Of a stretch of DNA of 64,000 nucleotides, positions 28,991 to 39,263 are shown piece by piece (the first letter of the stretch is position 1; each line of letters opens with the position of its first letter). This stretch comes from Schizochytrium sp. CCTCC M209059. Lineage: Eukaryota > Sar > Bigyra > Thraustochytrida > Thraustochytriidae. The stretch spans positions 68,479 through 132,478 of the forward strand of contig KN805447.1 of NCBI GenBank assembly GCA_000818945.1, in the 5' to 3' direction. The notes below the pieces were generated by a model. It saw only the letters and a list, made by a program, of their open reading frames with translations. It was not told where the DNA came from and did no database searches. Both the position numbers and the translations under genes were made by a program.

Positions 28991-29868
28991 CTAGTACTTA
29001 AGGCCTAGCCTAGACCTAACTATCAGCATTGCTCTGAAGCAAAAAAACGGTCACACGAGGCCCATGATTCACCACTTCTGCTATGTGTCGCGTCGCCGAG
29101 AGAGCAGCTTAACAAGAGGAGCGAGGGCAGAGGAGCCAGTATTTCCGAAATAAAGCAGAGTACTATACCGTTGCGATTGCCACAAATATATCGTTCCGAA
29201 GAAGAAATTAGGGTCTGCTTTTGTATAAGCTCAGTCTTCACTTGCAAGACCACAAAGCGTTCGTCCTATCACGTGTTGCATCGCAGCGAAAGCTTGACAA
29301 AGGAAACGGGGCTTTAGGAGCCAGAATGCACGCCGTGATGATGGCCTCATAGGCCTGTCTACCTCCTACCGCAAGGCAACTATAAAGTTTCATTTCGGAC
29401 GAAAGATTCCTAGCCAGGCGATCAGCTATAATAAGCCAAGCCCCTACCGAGCCCAACGATACACACCCTCTTCCGCCGCAACCACGATGCCAGGCAGCTC
29501 GCTCGCCGTCCGTCGATCACGGTGTCGAGGCCAGCTGGCTGCTGCTGCCGGCCGGTCGCAAGGCGCGAGGAATCCAGAGAGAGACCCGCTCTACAGTGCG
29601 TTTTCCCGGCGAGACCGTGCCAGCCAGGCCCAGCCAGGCCCAGCCGACCGTGAAGAAAGCGCGCGGGACTCGCGGCACGCGTCCCCCGGGCAAAAGGCGC
29701 GGGAAAAGGCGGGGACGAGCGGCTTGCAGAAGGAGATCGAGACGATCTTCGAGTACGCGCACGCACACGCAGGAGCGGGCGGCGAGGGCGCGCGGGGCGG
29801 GGCGGCAGCAGACCCTCCGGCACGGGCCTTCCGGCGCGCGCGAGGAGGACGGCGGGCGGGCGGCGTGG
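28991..29868. other. Intergenic region / promoter of the rhodanese gene
   Basis: No gene seen. Open frames on both strands over 29420-29870 are long because the DNA is very GC-rich there and their translations are Arg/Pro/Ala-biased. Contains CCAGGCCCAG direct repeats near 29621-29645. Confidence 0.4.
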
Positions 29869-30555
29869 ATGGTGAGCGCGGGCAAGATGCTGCAACGAGC
29901 GGGTATCCTTGCGAGCGTGGCGCTGGGCGCGCCTGCGCGCGGCAGCCTGATGGCGCCGGCGGTGCGAGCCGCGGGGCCGCTCACTGTGGCGCCCGCCGCC
30001 GGGGTCTTGGCGCAGAGGACGCTCTTCACGGCGCTCGAAAGCAAAACCGGAGCAAGGGCGACGCCGGGGACCGCCAGGACGGCGACCGCGACGCAAGTCA
30101 ACACGGAGGCACCGATGCCGTGCTGGGGCGTCTTCGGGCGTCTCTTGCGCACGCGGCCTCAGACGCGCCAATTTTCGGGGTCTACCGCCGGATATGAGAT
30201 CATAAGCATTGACGAGCTCAAGCGCCGCATGGAGGATGACACTGCGCTCGTCATTGACGTTCGGGAGCCGGAAGAGATCGCGCAGACGGGCGCCGTCGCG
30301 CATGCGGGCATTGAGGCCGTCAATGTCCCGCTCGGGCTCATTCTTGGGGACGTGAACGTGCTCAGTATGAACCCGGAGGAGTTCGAGGACGAATTTGGCG
30401 AGCGCCTCCCCTCGCGCGAGGGTGATGGCCGCGCTTTGGTCTTCACTTGCCGCTCAGGTGTGCGCGCCGGCAACGCCGCCGCCGCTGCCGCGAGCCTAGG
30501 TTTTACCAACGTCTACAACTACAAGGGAAGCGCTCTTGAGTGGTTTTCGCAATAG
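29869..30555 (+). CDS. Mitochondrial-type rhodanese-domain sulfurtransferase (228 aa)
   Basis: Start chosen at ATG 29869 (MVSAGKMLQRAGILASVALGAPARG); the frame is open far upstream but that part is Arg-rich composition. Residues ~1-60 form an Ala/Arg-rich presequence-like region. The single rhodanese domain covers ~105-228: ALVIDVREPEEIAQTG, then the active-site loop FTCRSGVRAGNAA with the persulfide-forming Cys, and the final NVYNYKGSALEW. The family transfers sulfane sulfur, for example from thiosulfate or cysteine persulfide to acceptors. Loop length (CRSGVR, six residues) is that of sulfurtransferases, not of Cdc25-type phosphatases. Confidence 0.85.
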   Translation: MVSAGKMLQRAGILASVALGAPARGSLMAPAVRAAGPLTVAPAAGVLAQRTLFTALESKTGARATPGTARTATATQVNTEAPMPCWGVFGRLLRTRPQTRQFSGSTAGYEIISIDELKRRMEDDTALVIDVREPEEIAQTGAVAHAGIEAVNVPLGLILGDVNVLSMNPEEFEDEFGERLPSREGDGRALVFTCRSGVRAGNAAAAAASLGFTNVYNYKGSALEWFSQ

Positions 30556-33500
30556 TAGGTCAAGGCCTAATCATGTTGATTGTTTTCTTGCAGACTTCTC
30601 AGTTGCCTTCATTGCAGTCCTGAACCAAAAAGAGATCGCCCACTTGCTCCCTCCTTTCGATGTACGCCTGAATGTTTGCTAGGCACGGACTACGGTTTGT
30701 CTCAAAGCGAATTGCGAGGATCCATCCTCAGCATTGCGGCGCCTCAACCCCCTTCCCGCGAGCTTTACTAAAAATTGAAAAGAAATTCGAAGGCGCCAAA
30801 AAAAGAAATTAAAAAAAAAGAAAAGAGAAATGTGAAGTCTAAAATGAAATCACGACCGTGCCGCTGTCTTGCGTTGCAGCCGAGGAGACCCGCCTGCGTG
30901 GGCCCGCGCAGACGTTTCGCGCTTCCTTCCGACGGTTCCAGCGGCGCAGCGAGTCCCTCCGAGGCAGAGCCCTCGCCTCTCGTGCAAGCCCAATTGGAAG
31001 GCGGGCGCCTTATCGGGAGTTACAAACTGTGTGATTCGATCGATCACAGTCCCACACAATGGAGACCCACGCAGGCGTGAGCGTTTCGCGCTTTTCGGCC
31101 CCGGTTTTACGCGCGGCAGGCGGGCGCGCATCGTCGGTTGAGAGCGCGTCTGCGCACGGGCCTCACGCGTTTCCGTGCGGAAAGTTGTGCAGACGCTGCG
31201 CTGGGATGCTCGTGGAGACGGGCTCTGCGCCGAAGAGAATTAACGAAGCAAAAAGCCCCCTGTTGACTAACAAATACATTCTCGGAGTTTCGTTGTCTTC
31301 TTGAAGAGCATGCTCGTCTACTCCTACTTCTCCTCCTCCTCCTCCTCCTCGTCGTCCTTCTCCTACTCCGCCGCCGCCACCTCGGCCTTATGGCAATCAG
31401 CATCATAGCGATCGATCGATTGACGTCGTGAAGATGATCGTCACGATGATCACCCTGGGCCTGGACCTGCCGAGTAGAAAGCAGTCCTCGCAACGACTAT
31501 TCGTGTCTTTGTTTGGTTCGCTTTTTATTCCTATAGAAAGTGGCAGCTGCCTCGCTCCTGTGCAACCTCGGTTTCGCGCGTGAGCTCGGCTGCATGTTGC
31601 CTGCACGGGTAGGTAGGTAGGTAGGTAGGTATACGATGTTCGGGAGGCCGGGACGCGGACACGGACTCGGGCTCCACCTCGGACTCGGACTCGGACCTGG
31701 AGCGGCCCGCCGTAACGTGCTAGCTGGGACCCGAAACGAGAGTTTCGATACCTCGAGGTTTGGCAAGAATGCGCACGGGGATCCGGTAAGTCTCGCGCTC
31801 CGAAAAGAAGAAAAAATTGTAGTTCTTATGCGGCGAAAGAGCCTGCTTGCCTTGCCTGCCTGCGAAGCAAGCCTTGGGAGGACGGCATGTGTCGTCGCCT
31901 GTGTGTGCAGCACCTCCGTCTGGCCGCTGCCGCCTACTGCACATCTCTCCCAGTCGTCCAGTGGCGTGGCTGCGCGATCTAGCCAGCCCAGCGCAGCACA
32001 GCATACAGTTCATTCATTCGTTTTTTCATGCATTCATTCGTTCATTCGCGATGCGCGCGGATCGACGAGCACGAGCAAGCCAACGCTGAGCCAGTTCGAT
32101 ACAAACAACGGGCAACAGGATATCGGTGCCGGCACGAAAATGAACGACTAAAGGCCAGATGTGCGAGTGTGTGCGCGTGTGCGCGTGTGTGTGTAAAAGA
32201 GAGAGAAACCACGAGCGCGTTTAACCTGTCTCTCACATGGAATAAGTGCGGAGGCTGCAGCAGCACCAGCAGAGCACGCGGCCTGGGCCTGGAGCGGCCG
32301 GCCAGCACTTTTTCCGAGAGCAAGCAAGCAAGCAAGCATCCCAGAGAGTCCCGCTCAACAGTGTTGGATGAGCGGTCGTGCTCTCGGCCCTTTGTCCGTT
32401 GATGGTCCTCAGTCGAGCCGCCGTGTCAGCGATGGGGGCTGCGCGGATAAATAAATTTATTTGTAACAAGAAAAGAAGGGAAAAGAATGGGATGAATAGA
32501 CCGATGAAAGAAGACGAAAACACGGTTGATCCTCGTCCTCCCCTTTCTGGGCCTTGCTGTTTTTGTCGAGCCCAACGTGCTTGATCGAGTGGGCGCTCGG
32601 GCGCTCGAATGCCAACGCTCCCAAAGTCGCCGCTAGCTCGCTCCCCGCCCCTCACACGCGCTTGCTTCCTCACACAGTCATGCGGCCATGATGAGATGGA
32701 CGAACGAATGAATTATCCGCATCAATCAATCCTCCACGAACACTTTTGCGCGACTTTGCTTTTCCCCCAAAGCCTGAAGCGGACCCGGAAAAGGAGACCT
32801 TCAGCATTGATTGCTTGTTGCGAGAAGAGCGTTCACCGTTCGTCATCACCGTTGCTTGGTTGCTGCTACGTGGAGAAAAGAATGCCTGCCTGCCTGCCTT
32901 CACCGGGATAAAGAAAGAATAATCATTCCCTTTCCTTTTTCATCCCGCCTTCGAGGGAGGTAGGCAGGCGGACGGGGCCGGGCGGACGAGCTGACGAACG
33001 AGCGGGCGAGCGATCGATCGATCGAACGAGCGAGCGAGAGAGGGAGCGAGCGTGCAAATTGGGAGCCACCACGAAATATCGAGCCTTGGATGGTATCAAA
33101 GAAAAAGAAAAACAAAAAGAAAAAGAAGGAAAGGAAGGAAAGGAAGGAAAGAAAGGAAAGAAGGAAAGAGGAAAAACAAAAGAAAAAAAGTGCTCACGCC
33201 ACTATCCGTTTGACGTTTCTTGCACGAGGCACCGAGATTAGCCTCGATCAACGGATAGGTTACTCTAGGGCTTACTAGAGAAAACGCTACGGAGTTGCAG
33301 GGGTGGGCTCCCCCTCTCGCCGTGTTTGCTCGGTAACTCTAGCAAGGCTGGGCTGCGAGGCGAGCACTGGCGAGCCCCTCGCAAAAGGCCCAGCTGATCA
33401 TGCTGCAAGGCCGGGACGCCCAAGTAAAACCTCAACGCAAAGCCAAGCCCTTAAAAGCCCCAAGCTCTTTCAGTCGACGCGAGCGAGCAGGACCAAAGGT

Positions 33501-33707
33501 ACACGACGCGGTCAACTCAGCCGCATACGAGCGTCCATACGCCCACACGCACGCACGCACGCACGCACGAACTCCGCGTACGCACACCACGCCCGCACAC
33601 GCGCGCTAGGTCGACTACCACTCCATTTTTGCGTGCTAAGAAACCAGACAGACATTGTTGAGCACGCTTCGTCTTGTCATCGAGACCCAAATCCACAAAC
33701 AGCAGCT
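30556..33707. other. Long region without a convincing gene; simple repeats and a hairpin
   Basis: About 3.1 kb. It contains an A-rich/AAAG block (30770-30850), CTC triplets (31325-31350), GGTA tetramers (31608-31630), GGACTC-type hexamers (31640-31700), GT runs (32160-32195), AAGC tetramers (32317-32337), a purine tract of AAAGGAAGG type (33090-33190) and CGCA runs (33545-33570). Open frames here are short, overlap on both strands and read repeats. The frame of the next gene is open back to 33303, but no ATG-initiated protein features are seen before 33708. Confidence 0.45.
33202..33258 (+). other. Nested hairpin upstream of the zinc-knuckle gene
   Basis: Outer 9-bp perfect arms CTATCCGTT (33202-33210) and AACGGATAG (33250-33258); inner 5-bp arms GAGGC (33226-33230) and GCCTC (33241-33245) with a 10-base loop. 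Could be a structured 5' leader; significance unknown. Confidence 0.5.
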
Positions 33708-34799
33708 ATGGCGGCCATGCAAAAACACACGCCTCGTGCGTCATCCGCATTTTTTGGAGACGTCGACACCTCCGCAAAGGTAGACTTCAGCAACGTTCTC
33801 TCGTTGAGCGCACCAGAAATCCGCGCCGTGGAGGTGCTGCAGGGGTTTCTTAAACTGCGCAACGAGCAGGCCGAAGCTGCGGTCAAGGACACCGGCAAGC
33901 TCATCAATGTGCCTTCTTCGGCTCTCGCTGGCTTAATGGACGAGAGTAAAAAGTTCGCCTTTGCCCCGGTCTCAAGCGCGCTCTCATCTTTGAGCATGCC
34001 TCAGGGCTCAAGCCTGAGCGCCAGTATCAACGCGTCAATCCCGAACACCTCGAATGCCTCGGGCTCGCTCGGTTCGTCATCCTCGCTCTTGGACATGCGC
34101 ACTGATTCCTCTTCAGGAGATCTTGCAAGCAGCTTGCTCGGAAACATGAGCACCAAGCCCTCTTTTGCTTCTATTCTGGCAGCTGGACCTCCGCCCGTGC
34201 CGTCCATGTCGGCCGCAGACTTTGTGGGCTCCTTGGCCGATGCTGCGCACATCGAGGATGACAGCACGCGCGACGGTGCCGAGTCCACGGGAACCACATC
34301 TTCGGCGGCGTCTTCGAAAGGAACGCTGTTGAAGCGGAGTCTCAGCTCGAGCAGCAGTGCCAGCGTCGATACCGATGTGGGCACCAAGCGCATTCGCACG
34401 TCTACAGTCAAGGCCCAAGGGAGCACCAAGAAGGAAAATAAGTCGCGATACAGCGCTTTCCGAAAGGCGAGCTGCTGCCCCTTTTGCAAGGACATTGGCC
34501 TTAACTGCGGCAAGGTTGCCGCCAAGTGCCCTAACCGGCCATGCAACCGTTGCGGGCGCCGCCATCGCCTTAATCGCTGCCGCAAGATTGGCTGCAAGCA
34601 TTGCCCTGGCGATCACCTCAGCTCAAAGTGCCCTATCAAAATTAAGCAGTGGGCTCGTGCTTCGGTGGCTCGTCGCCGTGAGCGTGTGCAACGCGGCAAG
34701 TCGCTCGAAAGTATTGGATACTCGGCCTCTGCTGCCCCCCTGCCCGATGTTGATGACTCGACCTCGTCGCCCCCGCTCCCAGCCTTTGGCCACCCATGA
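33708..34799 (+). CDS. Zinc-knuckle-like Cys/His-rich protein with a Ser-rich centre (363 aa)
   Basis: Start chosen at ATG 33708 (MAAMQKHTPRASSAFFGDVD). Residues 1-90 include a helical segment (SAPEIRAVEVLQGFLKLRNEQAEAAVKD). The centre is Ser/Ala/Thr-rich. Residues ~255-305 hold a dense Cys/His cluster: CCPFCKDIGLNCG, CPNRPCNRCGRRHRLNRC, then CKHCPGDHLSSKCP; the last two resemble CCHC zinc knuckles (CxxCxxxHxxxxC). The basic C-terminal flank (ARRRERVQRG) supports nucleic-acid binding. No retroelement domains lie nearby, so it is not an obvious Gag relic. Probably an RNA- or DNA-binding protein; function unknown. Confidence 0.75.
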   Translation: MAAMQKHTPRASSAFFGDVDTSAKVDFSNVLSLSAPEIRAVEVLQGFLKLRNEQAEAAVKDTGKLINVPSSALAGLMDESKKFAFAPVSSALSSLSMPQGSSLSASINASIPNTSNASGSLGSSSSLLDMRTDSSSGDLASSLLGNMSTKPSFASILAAGPPPVPSMSAADFVGSLADAAHIEDDSTRDGAESTGTTSSAASSKGTLLKRSLSSSSSASVDTDVGTKRIRTSTVKAQGSTKKENKSRYSAFRKASCCPFCKDIGLNCGKVAAKCPNRPCNRCGRRHRLNRCRKIGCKHCPGDHLSSKCPIKIKQWARASVARRRERVQRGKSLESIGYSASAAPLPDVDDSTSSPPLPAFGHP

Positions 34800-35656
34800 T
34801 CTGGTTCTGACTCTTGCTCGCTGCTGTTTTAGTTTCACGGTCCCTGTCGTCGTTTCTACTCCTCCCAGGCGAGGCTCGAAATGATTTGTTGTGTTTGTGT
34901 TGCTGATTGCTATTTGTTGATCTTTCGTATCATTCTGACCTGCAACGCAAGTCAAGTTGCTTCAGATCCCCATTTGGGGACTTGATCTTGATTCGAGTTC
35001 ATTGCGAAGCCTCCAAATTCCAACCATGTAGGGAGGGTGACGACTTGTGAAGCGGTTTACGGTGTCTAGATCTTGTCTGAGTTTCGGAATGACTCCCCTA
35101 ACCTCCTTGTTACGCTTGATACAGTCCAACGAAAGGTCTGCGCGAACCTAGACGTTTTATCTACGCGAATATGAAAATTTTTTTTGGGGGGGTTGAGAGA
35201 CGAGGGGGCCGACCATCCGGCTGACCACAGAAATTTATTGAAACTTTATTGGATGATTCGCATCACTCACTTGTCCCCCGTCCCTTTTCTTTTTCTTTGT
35301 CTTTTACTTCTTCTTCTTCTTGTCCTCCTCTCCTTCTTCTTCTTTCCCTCTTTCTACGTACTTCTTCACGTTGTCCAAAGATGGCAAGTTGCAACAAGGG
35401 AATGACATCTATCAAAGTCTAGCCTGACGAGCCGAGTCGGCTCTGCCTGCGTTGTCAAGTCGCAGAAAACGATTCTGCGCGACCGGACTCGCGCGAGAGA
35501 GCGGGCGGCGGCAGCGGCGGCGGTGGCGGCGCCACCAACGCTCTGACGCAGAGGCTCAGAGGCGCAGTGCGAGTTTCTGTTCCGAGAGCAGGCGCAGGCA
35601 CCTTCTGAGACAGATTCGTTCGACGTGGGAAAGGCCGGTCAACGTCGTGCTCCACG
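34800..35656. other. Intergenic region, no gene seen
   Basis: Contains a small hairpin (TCCCC-ATTT-GGGGA near 34967-34980), a T8G7 run at ~35171-35190 and TTC/CTT triplets (35290-35350). No coding signal. Confidence 0.4.
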
Positions 35657-36409
35657 ATGGGCACTTCTGATCGTCGCGGCACCGCGAGCTCGCGCGGCGG
35701 CGGGAGCGGCGGCGGCGGCGGCGGCGTGGGCATGGTGTGGTTCGTTGCACTGCTCTTCATCACAGGGTCGTTTTGCCTGAGCTTGGTCCAGATGAGCAAG
35801 GGCTTGCATGACCAGCTCATCTCCGTCAAGCAGCAACTTTACGAGACGCGCCAGCAACTCGTGGAGATTGGCGTCGAGAAGGAGACCCTGCTTGAAAACC
35901 GACGCGAAGAATCGAAAAAAGTAGGCATCCTCAAGTCCAAGAGCTCCCTCATTTCCGAGGAGCTCCTGGGCCAGCAGCAACAGCTCAAGGCGCTCCAGTA
36001 CGAGGTACTAGCCAGCAAACAGGACCTGACGGCAATTACGCACAATTGCACAGAGTCTTCGCGACTTATGGAGAAACAATTTAACGTCACCATGAGGTAC
36101 CTCATGGACAGGGTAATCAACAACCGCGAGTGCCACTCGCTGCTGCAGCGTGACGTCAAGGAGCACGTCAAGTTGGAGCGCTCCGTCGAGCTCCTGCAAA
36201 ACAAAGTCTACAACCTCACGCAGCAGCTGACGCTTGCAAAGTCAAGTCTCTTCAAGGCAAGCAAAAGTCTCAAGCAGTCCAAGGCCGACGTCGAAACCCT
36301 CAAGGACCGTCTCGTTCTTTCGAACGATGCTTTACGGAAGACGCAGCAAGCTTTATCGAATGCCCAGGCGCAGCAACACGAGGGGGGGGAGCCACCAGCA
36401 GAGGGATAA
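35657..36409 (+). CDS. Single-pass membrane protein with a long coiled coil (250 aa)
   Basis: A Gly/Ser-rich 24-residue N-terminus precedes one hydrophobic helix (~25-44, MVWFVALLFITGSFCLSLV), an uncleaved anchor. From ~50 to 240 almost every residue fits heptads rich in Leu, Lys, Gln and Glu, a long coiled coil. Asn-glycosylation sequons occur at NCTES, NVTM and NLTQ, consistent with a lumenal (type II) C-terminal part. The layout recalls Golgi-type coiled-coil membrane proteins, but no specific family is recognised. Followed closely by the convergent Coa1-like gene. Confidence 0.75.
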   Translation: MGTSDRRGTASSRGGGSGGGGGGVGMVWFVALLFITGSFCLSLVQMSKGLHDQLISVKQQLYETRQQLVEIGVEKETLLENRREESKKVGILKSKSSLISEELLGQQQQLKALQYEVLASKQDLTAITHNCTESSRLMEKQFNVTMRYLMDRVINNRECHSLLQRDVKEHVKLERSVELLQNKVYNLTQQLTLAKSSLFKASKSLKQSKADVETLKDRLVLSNDALRKTQQALSNAQAQQHEGGEPPAEG

Positions 36410-36618
36410 GTCAGCGATTTTATCGCTGAGACTGACTAAACTATTTTGTTCATTGGCACGCCGATCTTTGTTGCGTTTACAGTGAGAAGGACGATGACGG
36501 AATCGCTTCTGCGTCGCCATCCGTGGTCATGCCCAGAAATCCACTTCGTGCTCGCGGTCCCGAGCCTCGAGCCCCGAGGCCCGAAGCATGCGACTTCTGG
36601 ACGAGTTGATTCACAGTT

Positions 36619-37023
36619 TCAGGCCCGAAATGGCCCCTCCTTTTCAAACAATGGCACTTGCTGGCCGTCCTTGTTGGCCGCGATGAGAATGGGCTCCCAG
36701 ACACCATCCGTGCGGCGCAGAAAGCGGCCATAGACGGTCCCGCTACCCTTTTCGCCGTGCATGGGCAGCGTGATGCTCGCCTGCCATTCGGTGATGGCGC
36801 CGTCCCATAGCAGCCCGCGGTACATGTCTTCCCCAAACACGTTTCGCGCCTCGCTCTTCTTGGCCATCTCGTACATGGCGCGCACGGGCTCCGGGTAGTC
36901 GAGCGCGAAGTTGGTGGCCCCTGCAGTGACCATCCCGAGCGCCATTCCGCACATGAACTCTCCCAGCCGATACAATCGCGCTTGCGTGCCGCGGAGCACG
37001 GGCCTTGCGCTGGACGCCGACAT
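36619..37023 (-). CDS. Coa1/Tim21-like small mitochondrial protein (134 aa)
   Basis: A short Arg-containing N-terminus leads to a weak hydrophobic helix (~22-42), then a compact alpha/beta domain: a helix (EPVRAMYEMAKKSEARNVFG), a strand (EWQASITLPMHGEKGSGTVYG), then VWEPILIAANKDGQQVPL. The order helix, ITLPM-HG-KGSGTV, W-P matches the Coa1 (DUF1783) fold, whose members assist cytochrome oxidase assembly at the inner mitochondrial membrane; the related Tim21 has the same fold. I infer this by pattern only. Start is the first ATG. It is divergent from the 37222 gene with ~200 bases between. Confidence 0.6.
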   Translation of the reverse strand: MSASSARPVLRGTQARLYRLGEFMCGMALGMVTAGATNFALDYPEPVRAMYEMAKKSEARNVFGEDMYRGLLWDGAITEWQASITLPMHGEKGSGTVYGRFLRRTDGVWEPILIAANKDGQQVPLFEKEGPFRA

Positions 37024-37221
37024 CTCCGCCCCAGGTCGCCGCCTTAAGCCGTCTCTCTCTCCCGCCCTGCGCGAGTCTTTCTCTTCTCTCTCCGCGCCCG
37101 CGCGAGCCGCCTTTGAGAGCTAGTAAGCTGCCAGGCAGAACGCAAATCGGATTTCCTCGGCTCGACCGGCAACTCGACGTGCCACCTCAACTTGCCAACT
37201 TGCTCACACTCTCGCGTCGCG

Positions 37222-38127
37222 ATGCAAGGGCCAGAGGAAGCCCGCGCGGGGGGCGCCATGTCTGCCGCGGCGGCACGCCGCGGAGGCGACGCCGGCGGCG
37301 ACATCCCGGACTTCTCGATGATTATGATCAACGGCGGCGTGAGGTTCGCCAAGCGCAACAAGGTGACCACGGGGATGTGGATCTTTGGCCTCGTCCTTGT
37401 TCTTTTTGCGACGGGATTCCAGGTCTCGCACCAGGAAGAACAAACGTACAACCGCATTTTGTCGAAGATTGATTATAAGCGGCTTGATGCCGCGCAGCAG
37501 CAGGTCTACGTCTGGCAGCACAAGTATGCGCAGTCCAAAGGATGGTTCTCCTGCGACGCAGCCTGCCACGAAAACTACGAGAACCTCCGCGCCGCGCAGG
37601 ATAATCTCTACTCTGTCGAAAAGGAGTTTGCGTCGATCTCTTCAGAAGCAAAGCAGACCGTTGGCATCTTTAGCGAGTATGGCGTTCAGGAGGTTCGCGA
37701 GCTCTTTTGGTCGCAATTTGCAGGTGGACGCGAATTTGCCCAGCGATCCTCATGGTATGACTTTATCTTTATGTCAATTGGCTCAATGGGCCGCGACGAA
37801 TCGCTTGTCGAATTCGGTCTGCGCCTGATCGTTAACATGCTGCTCAACTTTACGATTGGCCTCATTGGCGCGCTCGTTGGATTCTATTATTATCTGTGGG
37901 GCGTGGTGGCGGCATATCAGCCGAGCTTCCTGCTCGCCGTTGGATTCTTCTTTTTGGCATCTGTGGCGGCCACTTCACTTGTGGCGGCATACCTTGCTGG
38001 ACTCTACAGCGCTGCCGCCGGCACTGTTTTCGTGGCTGCTAAAATCGCAACGCAGAGCGCGCGCCTTAATGACGACGCTAGACGGGCCCAGGACGCCTTT
38101 CTTCGTCAACGTCCACACCGCGATTAG
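37222..38127 (+). CDS. Four-helix membrane protein of unknown function (301 aa)
   Basis: First ATG at 37222; a second at 37258 is equally possible. The frame also reads 10 codons upstream to a TTG. Helix 1 is at ~52-68 (GMWIFGLVLVLFATGF). Then a ~125-residue domain with a conserved-looking helical part (YNRILSKIDYKRLDAAQQQVYVW) and a Cys pair in WFSCDAACHENY. Three more helices follow: LIVNMLLNFTIGLIGALVGFYYYLWG, FLLAVGFFFLASVAATSLVAAYL, and AAGTVFVAAKIA. The C-terminus is basic. It looks like a conserved protist membrane protein, but I cannot name a family. Confidence 0.75.
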   Translation: MQGPEEARAGGAMSAAAARRGGDAGGDIPDFSMIMINGGVRFAKRNKVTTGMWIFGLVLVLFATGFQVSHQEEQTYNRILSKIDYKRLDAAQQQVYVWQHKYAQSKGWFSCDAACHENYENLRAAQDNLYSVEKEFASISSEAKQTVGIFSEYGVQEVRELFWSQFAGGREFAQRSSWYDFIFMSIGSMGRDESLVEFGLRLIVNMLLNFTIGLIGALVGFYYYLWGVVAAYQPSFLLAVGFFFLASVAATSLVAAYLAGLYSAAAGTVFVAAKIATQSARLNDDARRAQDAFLRQRPHRD

Positions 38128-38360
38128 CAAAGAAAAAAGAAAGGATCATTTTCGTCCACTTGCTTGTTTGTCACCACCCTAAAGTAGAAACCTAGCATGA
38201 AAAAGAAGAGGCCTCTTTGCTCACAAATCGTAAATCATCTACAAATGCTCAAGGAAAATTCACATACACACACAAACACAAATGCCATCTTTATCTTGTT
38301 TTCGGTACGCAATTACGCGCTTTCTACGGCGCCAAGTAGCTCACGCGGCAGGTGCCATAC

Positions 38361-39263
38361 TCATAACGATGTAGGCTCTGCTTTCGATCTGGTCGCCTTC
38401 TTGATGGCGTACCCCATTTTCAGGTTGCTCGAGAAAAGCAATTCAGACGCCTCGATGCTTGTCACCGAGACATCCCAGCCTGTCTGTTGCTGCAGCACGG
38501 GAAGGATGGGCCGCATGCAGTCCGTCCCATTCGACAAAGTCTTATAGATGCCTCGAAACAAAGACTGCAGCATTCGGTCGAGTGTGTCCTCGTCGTATGG
38601 CTCGCTCTCCATAAAGACAAGAGTACCACCAGGCCGCAAGAGCTTAAAGATAAGTTCCACTTGCTCTGCAGTGTCGCTCACCTGATTGAGAAAGGCGTAC
38701 GAGACGATGACGTCCCGGGAGTCCTCGCCCTGCTCTTCGAGCTGCTTTTGCAAGAAATTATCCCGGGACACGCCCTGGACGATGCGTGTTGGTACGCCAT
38801 GGCGTTCTTGCATGACAGCAGCCCGCCTTTCAGCAAGTTTGCGCAACGTTTCGTTGGTTTCAAAGGTTGTCACGCTCGTGACCTTATTCTTGGGCGCCGT
38901 GTAGTACGCGTGCAGTGCGTACGAGCTCCCCGGGGAAAGGTCCAGGACCTTGCCCCGGAGACCGAGCAAGAGCTGCGAACGCAACGCACCGAGGGAGTGT
39001 TCCGAGGCGCTTTCGAACGAGGGTCGCGAAAGTGAGATGACGAAGTCCACGTTGCTTTGCGCAAAGTAGTACCCAAGCCCGAGGCTGACGCTCAAGTACA
39101 CGATCATAAGAGGGAGGATCTTGTAAAAGGCGGCAATAAGCATAAGCGGAAAGAGCATGAGCGGAATTAAGAGCTTGATGGAGCTCACCAGCGGGCTCTC
39201 GCGCACGAGCTCCTGCTTTAGCTTTCGCTCGTGCCCAAACCCTGGGCGCTGCACGCACGCCAT
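38361..39263 (-). CDS. METTL7-like membrane-associated SAM methyltransferase (300 aa)
   Basis: Two hydrophobic segments (~27-48 and ~52-68) form an N-terminal membrane hairpin. The class I methyltransferase domain follows: motif I LRGKVLDLSPGSSYALHAYY (~102-121), an acidic end of strand 2 (VTTFETNE), motif IV DVIVSYAFLNQVSD and the post-motif LRPGGTLVFMES. The ending (FRGIYKTLSNGTDCMRPIL...MGYAIKK) parallels METTL7/TMT1 proteins, which are ER or lipid-droplet thiol methyltransferases. Motif I is SPGSS where most members have GxGxG, an unusual but tolerable variation. Substrate not predictable. Confidence 0.75.
   Translation of the reverse strand: MACVQRPGFGHERKLKQELVRESPLVSSIKLLIPLMLFPLMLIAAFYKILPLMIVYLSVSLGLGYYFAQSNVDFVISLSRPSFESASEHSLGALRSQLLLGLRGKVLDLSPGSSYALHAYYTAPKNKVTSVTTFETNETLRKLAERRAAVMQERHGVPTRIVQGVSRDNFLQKQLEEQGEDSRDVIVSYAFLNQVSDTAEQVELIFKLLRPGGTLVFMESEPYDEDTLDRMLQSLFRGIYKTLSNGTDCMRPILPVLQQQTGWDVSVTSIEASELLFSSNLKMGYAIKKATRSKAEPTSL

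Noticed and set aside
29422..30303. 293-residue minus-strand frame opposite the rhodanese gene
   Set aside because: Arg/Pro-rich translation in very GC-rich DNA; the plus strand carries a clear rhodanese domain.
30775..31600. Several 60-130-residue frames in the 30.6-33.3 kb region
   Set aside because: Short, overlapping on both strands and built on simple repeats (AAAG, CTC, GGACTC).
33708..34799. Gag-like retroelement fragment suggested by zinc knuckles
   Set aside because: No reverse transcriptase, integrase, protease or terminal repeats nearby; treated as a host gene.
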